From positions 372,001 to 436,000 of the forward strand of contig CBDEUV010000002.1 in the NCBI GenBank assembly GCA_965243385.1: 64,000 nt of DNA, in the 5' to 3' direction. Below are positions 59,006 through 64,000 of this stretch, one piece after another. Position 1 is the first letter of the stretch. Each line of letters opens with the position of its first letter. The notes below the pieces were generated by a model. The model saw only the letters and a list, made by a program, of their open reading frames with translations, did not search any database and was not told the origin of the DNA. Source of the stretch: JANSYA01 sp965243385. GTDB taxonomy: Bacteria > Spirochaetota > Leptospiria > Leptospirales > Leptonemataceae. The position numbers and the translations under genes are program-made.

Positions 59006-59174
59006 GATTCATGGTTGCTTGCGCGACCGCGACTGCTCCACTGGCAGTGGAGTTGCATGCATGCCTGACGCTTTTCTATCAACGCCGGCTCCGACTACCC
59101 GATCGGGTGTCCATCGCCGAACATCCAGCCGGGCCACTGACGGGCCGGCCGCGGCCCCCGGCCCGTCAGCCGGC

Positions 59175-60014
59175 ATGCTGCGCCGCCGGGTCCTTTTGCC
59201 GCTGATCTTCGGTCTGGCGCTCATCTGTTCTACTCTGGCCTGCCGCTCTGGTATGTCGGCGCCCGCCCCCGCTGCGTCGCCGGATCCACTGACCGAACTG
59301 CCGGCTTTTTCCTTCCTGCTGCCCGCGCCTTTCACGCTCACCCGGACCGACAATCATTTCAATCGCGAGCAGAGTCTGCGGCTGTTCACAGCACCGGTGC
59401 TCGATCCCGCCGGCATCGAAGCCCTGGCTGCTCGATACGAACGGCGCTCTCGCGAGCAATTGACGGAACGCCGCCAGACGCTGATCCGATTCGTCTGCGA
59501 TCTGGCGCCGGACTCCCGCACAGACGCCGTTCGCCGGCTGGAAATCCGTCGGGCGCAACAGTGGAATCGCTGGCTCAATCTACAGGAACGCTACGAAGCA
59601 AACCTCCGCTACCGACTCGGCCGGGACGTGCACGCGGATGACGCCATCGCCCAGGCCCGCCTGAACAGTCTGCTCTCCGCACGTGAAACCGTCCGGGCGC
59701 TGCAGCGCGAACGGCAGCAGTTGATCAGCGAATACTACGGTGATTTGCTCGAGACTCTCAAGAATCGAACTCCAGGCGGCGGCGACGAGGATACGGCTTG
59801 CGACGCTCCCCTCCAGAATCTCTCTCTGGAAAGCAATACGACGCGGGGAACGGGCGCCACCACCACCGGCGGCCAGCTCCAGGCCGGACAGCCCACGGAG
59901 TACCTGTACCTGCCGTATTATCTGGCCCTCTACCGGTTCCTGAGTCTGCTCCGTCCGGAAGAGCGGGCCCGCCTGCTCTTTGCTCTGCATTCCGGCGAAA
60001 CTTCCGATAATTAA
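59175..60014 (+). CDS. Lipoprotein, unknown
   Basis: About 279 residues from ATG 59175 (MLRRRVLLPLIFGLALICSTLAC), giving a clear lipobox STLAC. The frame is open back to GTG 58986, but that start lies in the palindrome and the intervening residues look non-coding. After the lipid Cys comes a short linker, then a helical domain with repeated Arg/Gln-rich helices (EALAARYERRSREQLTERRQTLI, QQWNRWLNLQERYEANLRYRLG, RETVRALQRERQQLISEYYGDLLETL), and a C-terminal segment (YLPYYLALYRFLSLLRPEERARLLFALHSG). Family not recognised. Stop is 3 bp before the next gene. Confidence 0.75.
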   Translation: MLRRRVLLPLIFGLALICSTLACRSGMSAPAPAASPDPLTELPAFSFLLPAPFTLTRTDNHFNREQSLRLFTAPVLDPAGIEALAARYERRSREQLTERRQTLIRFVCDLAPDSRTDAVRRLEIRRAQQWNRWLNLQERYEANLRYRLGRDVHADDAIAQARLNSLLSARETVRALQRERQQLISEYYGDLLETLKNRTPGGGDEDTACDAPLQNLSLESNTTRGTGATTTGGQLQAGQPTEYLYLPYYLALYRFLSLLRPEERARLLFALHSGETSDN

Positions 60015-60017
60015 GGC

Positions 60018-61781
60018 ATGCCGTTCCTGCGTCTGCCGCGTCTGCTCCTGAAAAAATCCCTGCCCGTACTATGCGCGTTGCTCTGCGTGCCTCCCGCAGC
60101 CCTGCAGGCGGAACGCATTCTGGCCGGCCAGACGGGCGCCGAGAATTTCGCGACGATCGCATCAATGCACGGCACAGAGCTCTTCGCGGCGCAGGACGCG
60201 AGCCAGGATATTCGACTCCAGACGGTATCGTACCACGGAGAGCCTTCGAATCTAATGTACCTGGACTTCGACCAGACCGTGCCGGAACTGCTGCGCGATC
60301 AGGCGGGCCGCTATCGGGTAGCGGAATCGAATTATATCTTTAACGCCGACGCGCGCCACGGCACTGGGGCTGCGCTTTTCAATCGCCTGGAGAATCGGGT
60401 GGTCATTCGATCGCCCGAAGAACTATGGCCGGGCACCGGGCCCTCCGGCGATTTTACGATCGAGATGTGGCTCAAGCCGATTTACTTCTATAGAAAGAAT
60501 ATCATCTTTCGTAAGCTCAACATGCTCGAGGGTAAGCGGCGGGGACTGCAGATTTCTTTTGAAGACGATCGCCTGTATGTGCACGGCGAGAATTTATTCG
60601 AAGACGCGGCCGGTCGCCTGCACTCTCTGAAACTCGGCAGCCGCTCTGCGGTGCGCACTGATAAATGGGTGCACCTGAGCGTGAGCTTCGAAGCCGCAAA
60701 CGGCATGTTGCGATTGTTTCTAAACGGCGAAGAAGAAAACGTGGCGCCCGCCCGGGACGCGAGCGGCGTCTGGCAGATGCGTTTTCATCCGCTGGATCGT
60801 TCGCCGATTGTGCTGGCGGAAAGCTACGCCGGGGCGCTGGATGAGTTTCGCCTTTCCAAACGCGCGCTGCGGCCCGGCGCACAGCAGGCGGCCAATACGA
60901 CGACCTACGCGCCGTTGCAGCTGGATTACCGAAATCTGCGGGGCAAGCAGCGCACCGGCAGCGTGGTCTCCGAAGTCCTGCGACCGGCGTCGCATGCGCA
61001 AACCGCGGGGGTCGGCGATATGCACCCCGCAGGATTTACGGCGCGCTCCGGCAGGGTCACCTATCGAGCGAGCGAACCGGCCGGTACCATCCTGAATTTT
61101 TATGTGCGTTCCTCGAAGCAGCCTTTCCAGCGCGACACCTCCGAGCGCGAGCTACCCTGGCGCCGCCTGCCGCGGCCCGGCGACAGCCATCAGCTGCCGA
61201 TGTTTTCTTATTTTCAGTGGCGCGCGGAACTGCAGGCCGATCCGACCGGCGAGCATAGCCCGGTACTGCACGAACTCGCTCTGAATTTTCAGCCGTTGAT
61301 TCCGCCGCCGGCCCCGGGCAAACTCAAGGTTGTGCCGGGACTGGAGCGCCTGGGGCGCGCCGCGGTGCTGGAATGGGACCAGAGTCCCGATAGCCAGGTC
61401 CAATCGGCCGGTGGCGGCTATTATATTTACTACGGCCTGCGGCCTGGAGAATATCTGGGCCGGCTCACGCGCAATGCCGACGGCCAGCCCATTCGGGACG
61501 GCCTGGCGCCGGCACAGCAGACGGCGCTCCTGAATGCGGGAGAACAGCTGATCAGTCGCAGCCGTCCCGATGAGCTGCGCCGGGCGCTGCGCAACCGCTT
61601 ACGCATTCGCATCGACAACGATCTGATTCAGACGAATACCCCGCAGAATCCGCAGTCGCCGCGGCTGCCGTTTCTGTATCCCAACCGGGTCTACTATTTC
61701 GCGGTTTCCGCCTACGACTCCGCGGGCGCGGAATCTCCGCTTTCGAATGAAGTGATCGTGACTATTCGCCCCGATTCGTGA
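60018..61781 (+). CDS. Secreted LamG/concanavalin-like domain protein
   Basis: 587 residues. Signal peptide (about 1-32, LPVLCALLCVPPAALQA). A LamG/concanavalin A-like lectin domain follows (about 95-290): GDFTIEMWLKPIYFYRKNIIFRKLNML, GRLHSLKLGSRSAVRTDKWVHLSVSFEAANGMLRLFLNGEEE, VLAESYAGALDEFRLSKRALRPG. Then VTYRASEPAGTILNFYVRSS and YFQWRAELQADPTGEHSPVLHELALNFQP, and a fibronectin III-like end (AVLEWDQSPDSQVQ ... NRVYYFAVSAYDSAGAESPLSNEVIVTI). Probably carbohydrate- or surface-binding. Cotranscribed with the preceding lipoprotein gene. Confidence 0.8.
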   Translation: MPFLRLPRLLLKKSLPVLCALLCVPPAALQAERILAGQTGAENFATIASMHGTELFAAQDASQDIRLQTVSYHGEPSNLMYLDFDQTVPELLRDQAGRYRVAESNYIFNADARHGTGAALFNRLENRVVIRSPEELWPGTGPSGDFTIEMWLKPIYFYRKNIIFRKLNMLEGKRRGLQISFEDDRLYVHGENLFEDAAGRLHSLKLGSRSAVRTDKWVHLSVSFEAANGMLRLFLNGEEENVAPARDASGVWQMRFHPLDRSPIVLAESYAGALDEFRLSKRALRPGAQQAANTTTYAPLQLDYRNLRGKQRTGSVVSEVLRPASHAQTAGVGDMHPAGFTARSGRVTYRASEPAGTILNFYVRSSKQPFQRDTSERELPWRRLPRPGDSHQLPMFSYFQWRAELQADPTGEHSPVLHELALNFQPLIPPPAPGKLKVVPGLERLGRAAVLEWDQSPDSQVQSAGGGYYIYYGLRPGEYLGRLTRNADGQPIRDGLAPAQQTALLNAGEQLISRSRPDELRRALRNRLRIRIDNDLIQTNTPQNPQSPRLPFLYPNRVYYFAVSAYDSAGAESPLSNEVIVTIRPDS

Positions 61782-61824
61782 AGCAATCGACCCCGCCCCG
61801 AACACGCCCCGGAAAAAGACGCAC

Positions 61825-61912
61825 CCGCCCCCTTTGTGGGCGGACTCTTTGTGTTCTGGAGGTGGGTCGCATATATTCCGCGCCGGCGGCCGGCCGGGCT
61901 TTTTTTGCGAAG
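61825..61912 (+). terminator. Terminator region after the LamG gene
   Basis: CCGCCC-cctttgt-GGGCGG (61825-61843) forms a 6-bp GC stem followed by ACTCTTTGTG, a weak U-tract. A second GC-rich element ends in seven T at 61900-61906. The rest of 61913-62158 has no ORF or RNA gene that I can support. Confidence 0.5.
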
Positions 61913-62158
61913 GCCGGGTTCGTATCACAAAAAATGGCCGCCGACAAGCAGAAACTGTCACACTATTCCGTACAATGAGAATGGGCAATTGCGCCAATTC
62001 GCTGTAATTCTTGAAATTTGACCGCGGCCGGGCCGACGCAAACACTCATTGCCAGGCGCCATTCCGCATCTCTGTCCGACCGTACCCAAACAGTTCTCCG
62101 CCCCAATCCGCCATTCGGCGTGGAATCCTGGCATCTGGCTAATTTTCTCCGAATTGGG

Positions 62159-62188
62159 TTGACAATTTCCCCCGTCTCTTTATTTATA
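62159..62188 (+). promoter_or_regulatory. Promoter of the tetR-alkB operon
   Basis: -35 TTGACA (62159-62164), 18-bp spacer, -10 TTTATA (62183-62188; TATTTA at 62181 is an alternative). It precedes the regulator start at 62242. Downstream TTCGAA and spaced CGTTCG/CGAA elements (62193-62215) could form the autorepressor site, but no clean palindrome is present. Confidence 0.6.
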
Positions 62189-62241
62189 ACAAACGTTCGA
62201 AATAAAAACGAAACGGCCGCTGGCCGTCGGAATTACCGCCC

Positions 62242-62778
62242 ATGCCCAAAATCGTCGATCATCAGGAACAACGCGCCGCCATTCTGGAGCGCTCGTTCGA
62301 GCTCTTCGCCCGTCAGGGCTACGCGGCTCTGACCATGCGCAAGATCGCCACGGAACTTGAGATTTCGACGGGAACTCTCTACCATTATTTCCCGACGAAG
62401 GAGAGCATCTTCGAGGAGATGTTCGGCCATATGAGTCGCCAGGTGGTCAATGACGCCGTAGCCATGCTCGCGGCGAACGCGGATCGCGCCGACCGAATGA
62501 CAGTGCTGATGGAGTACGTGCAGGCCAACGAAAGCCGGCTGCAGAATATGCTCTTTCTGATTCTGGATTTCTACCGGCACCAGAATCCCGACGACGCGAC
62601 CGACTACAGTCGCCAGATCGTGGGTTTCTTTCGCCAGATGATTTCTGAACAGCTGGGATTCGACGATCCCGACCGGGCGGCGGCGACCTTCAGTATGATC
62701 CTGGGGATACTGTTTCACCGGTTGCTGGATCCGGCTCACGAATTCGAACGCCTGCTTCGCTTTGCAAATTTAGATTAA
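62242..62778 (+). CDS. TetR/AcrR-family transcriptional regulator
   Basis: 178 residues. N-terminal TetR helix-turn-helix (about 10-56): EQRAAILERSFELFARQGYAALTMRKIATELEISTGTLYHYFPTKESIFEEM. C-terminal helical ligand/dimer domain (AANADRADRMTVLMEYVQANESRLQNMLFLILDFY and FFRQMISEQLGFDDPDRAAATFSMILGILFHRLL). Its stop is 12 bp before alkB, so it very likely controls that operon, responding perhaps to alkanes, alkanols or fatty acyl compounds; the ligand is inferred from position only. Confidence 0.9.
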   Translation: MPKIVDHQEQRAAILERSFELFARQGYAALTMRKIATELEISTGTLYHYFPTKESIFEEMFGHMSRQVVNDAVAMLAANADRADRMTVLMEYVQANESRLQNMLFLILDFYRHQNPDDATDYSRQIVGFFRQMISEQLGFDDPDRAAATFSMILGILFHRLLDPAHEFERLLRFANLD

Positions 62779-62790
62779 GAGGTTCATCCC

Positions 62791-63861
62791 ATGCATGCGC
62801 TAAAATATTTATTCGGTTACTCCATACCCCTGCTCGCCGCGGCCGGCATTTTTTTCGGCGGCGGCTGGTGGTCGTACTCGGCGCTGATTCTGGCCTTCGG
62901 AATCATTCCCCTGCTGGAAGTCGTCCTGCCGGCCCCGCGCGCGAATAGCGGCGCGGGCGATGCCACGAATTCCCGTTTTTTCGATTTCGTTTTGTATCTG
63001 TCGGTGCCGATTCAGTACGGCCTGATCGGCTATTTGCTGGTTGCGGTTTCGCAGGGCTGGTACGCAAATTACGTAGAGTTGATTGGCTGGATGTTAAGCG
63101 TGGGAGTTTCCTGCGGGATGCTGGGTATCAACGCCGCCCATGAACTGGGGCATCGCAACAAAGCGCACGAGAAATGGTTTTCCAAAGCGCTGCTTCTGAC
63201 TTCGCTCTATCTGCATTTTTTCATCGAACACAACCGCGGCCACCATCGCCACGTGGCGACGCCCCTGGATCCGGCCACGGCGCGACGGGGCGAATGGCTG
63301 TACAGCTTCTGGGCCCGCTCGGTGATCTTCAGTTTCGTTTCGGCCTGGCAAATCGAGGCGAAGCGTCTGCGCAATCTGGGTTTCGCGCCCTACGGTTACC
63401 GCAACACGATGTGGCGTTATACCCTCGTGCAGCTGAGCGCGCTGGCGGCGATCTTCCTGATTGCCGGTCCGATGGCTCTGCTCGCCTTCGTGGTCGCGGC
63501 GACGATGGGATTTCTCCTGCTGGAGACGATCAACTACGTCGAACACTACGGGCTGAGCCGCACCTACGATCCGATTAAGAAACGTTACGAAAAAGTGCAG
63601 CCGCACCACTCCTGGAATTCCAATCATCTGCTGGGACGCCTGCTGCTCTTCGAACTGCCGCGGCATTCGGATCACCACGCCTTCGCCGAGCGCCGGTACG
63701 AAGGCCTGCGGCACTTCGACGAAAGCCCGCAGATGCCCGCCGGCTATCCCGCCATGGTATTGATGGCGCTGGTTCCGCCGCTCTGGTTTTTCGTGATGCA
63801 TCGCCGGCTGGAACGACTGCAGGCGGCGGGCGCGCCGGGCGTGGCACCGGCGGCCGCATAA
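62791..63861 (+). CDS. alkB: Alkane 1-monooxygenase (AlkB-type non-haem di-iron hydroxylase)
   Basis: 356 residues, six TM-like helices. It hydroxylates terminal carbons of medium- or long-chain alkanes or fatty chains at the membrane, with rubredoxin as electron donor. All histidine clusters: HELGHR (117-122), EHNRGHHRH (146-154), the AlkB-specific NYVEHYG (248-254), and WNSNHLLGRLLLFELPRHSDHH (275-296). The end YPAMVLMALVPPLWFFVMHRRL is typical. Rubredoxin and rubredoxin reductase genes are not in the window. The closest relatives among membrane di-iron enzymes are AlkB rather than fatty-acid desaturases because of NYVEHYG. Confidence 0.93.
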   Translation: MHALKYLFGYSIPLLAAAGIFFGGGWWSYSALILAFGIIPLLEVVLPAPRANSGAGDATNSRFFDFVLYLSVPIQYGLIGYLLVAVSQGWYANYVELIGWMLSVGVSCGMLGINAAHELGHRNKAHEKWFSKALLLTSLYLHFFIEHNRGHHRHVATPLDPATARRGEWLYSFWARSVIFSFVSAWQIEAKRLRNLGFAPYGYRNTMWRYTLVQLSALAAIFLIAGPMALLAFVVAATMGFLLLETINYVEHYGLSRTYDPIKKRYEKVQPHHSWNSNHLLGRLLLFELPRHSDHHAFAERRYEGLRHFDESPQMPAGYPAMVLMALVPPLWFFVMHRRLERLQAAGAPGVAPAAA

Positions 63862-63873
63862 AGGCGCCATGTT

Positions 63874-64000
63874 ATGAAGCGGCCCGGGCTGTTCACGATG
63901 CGGTTTCTGGCCGCGACGATTCTGGCCGCGCTGGCAGGGGCGGCCTGTCTGGCGCCGCCGCCCAACGCGGCCGGCGCGCCGCAGCGCTACTCCGTACACG
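63874..64000 (+). CDS. Start of a predicted lipoprotein gene, truncated by the window end
   Basis: ATG at 63874 follows alkB by 12 bp. The visible part encodes MKRPGLFTMRFLAATILAAL then AGAACLAPPPNAAGAP, a lipoprotein signal with lipobox AGAAC. Only ~42 residues are seen; no function can be given. It may be cotranscribed with alkB. Confidence 0.6.
   Translation, partial: MKRPGLFTMRFLAATILAALAGAACLAPPPNAAGAPQRYSVH

Noticed and set aside
58986..59174. N-terminal extension of the lipoprotein gene from GTG 58986
   Set aside because: The start would lie in the Fur-like palindrome and the extension would put 63 polar residues before a normal lipoprotein signal.

Overview
The window is 64 kb of GC-rich (roughly 60 %) bacterial chromosome with dense, short-spaced genes. 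I see no insertion sequence, integrase, CRISPR array, rRNA or tRNA gene. The best guess is an uncultured, GC-rich relative of Leptospira (order Leptospirales, Spirochaetota). The reasons are a spirochaete-style FliH, a full lipid A branch (LpxI, LpxB) that treponemes and borreliae lack, a Leptospira-like RimP with the SSAGAER motif, an SpvB/RHS giant protein, a standalone cyclase-tail TPR and a ftsK-lolA-rodZ-rimO-pgsA gene order. This is inference from gene content; no database search was run.

Layout. 1-4452: 3' part of an SpvB/TcdB-RHS giant surface or toxin protein whose tip has lower GC. 4551-9224: outer-membrane protein, leucine-rich protein, an isolated fliH and an enoyl-CoA hydratase whose start codon lies in a perfect palindrome. 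9286-14267 (+ strand): dcd, a membrane protein, cysE, a hypothetical, an aldo/keto reductase, a TPR mini-protein and bactofilin. A 25-bp tandem repeat follows, then a long minus-strand block from 46.6 kb down to 14.3 kb.

Read in transcription order, the minus block is rimP-nusA-infB-rbfA-truB-rpsO-pnp (transcription, translation, RNA decay), then dut, a PRMT-like methyltransferase, an outer-membrane protein, then ftsK-lolA-rodZ-rimO-pgsA-trpD-yajC-(P/A-rich anchor)-secD-secF-ribD-uvrD, then cysQ, hfq and a glycosyltransferase. The plus-strand cluster 46777-50341 is a lipoprotein, nnrD and a membrane-anchored protein. It faces the minus-strand cluster fmdB-lpxI-lpxB. A persulfide dioxygenase with a striking AT-rich operator, a rhomboid protease and a GT2 glycosyltransferase follow. 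55.8-61.8 kb is an export/envelope cluster (tolC with an unknown secreted protein, diverging from a lipoprotein and a LamG-like secreted protein). The end of the window holds a TetR regulator with an AlkB alkane monooxygenase and the start of another lipoprotein.

Most interesting points: (1) a PRMT-like protein with both 'double-E' glutamates at the exact PRMT spacing, encoded just downstream of a PNPase with seven RGG motifs and an IF2 with a Gly/Arg-rich tandem-repeat domain; (2) a 37-bp palindromic BigR-like operator in front of the persulfide dioxygenase; (3) histone-H1-like Lys/Ala/Ser tails on LpxB, LpxI and a GT4 glycosyltransferase; (4) a start-codon palindrome on the enoyl-CoA hydratase gene; (5) a Fur-box-like palindrome between tolC and a lipoprotein gene; (6) a terminator hairpin at the very start of the rimP-nusA-infB transcript.
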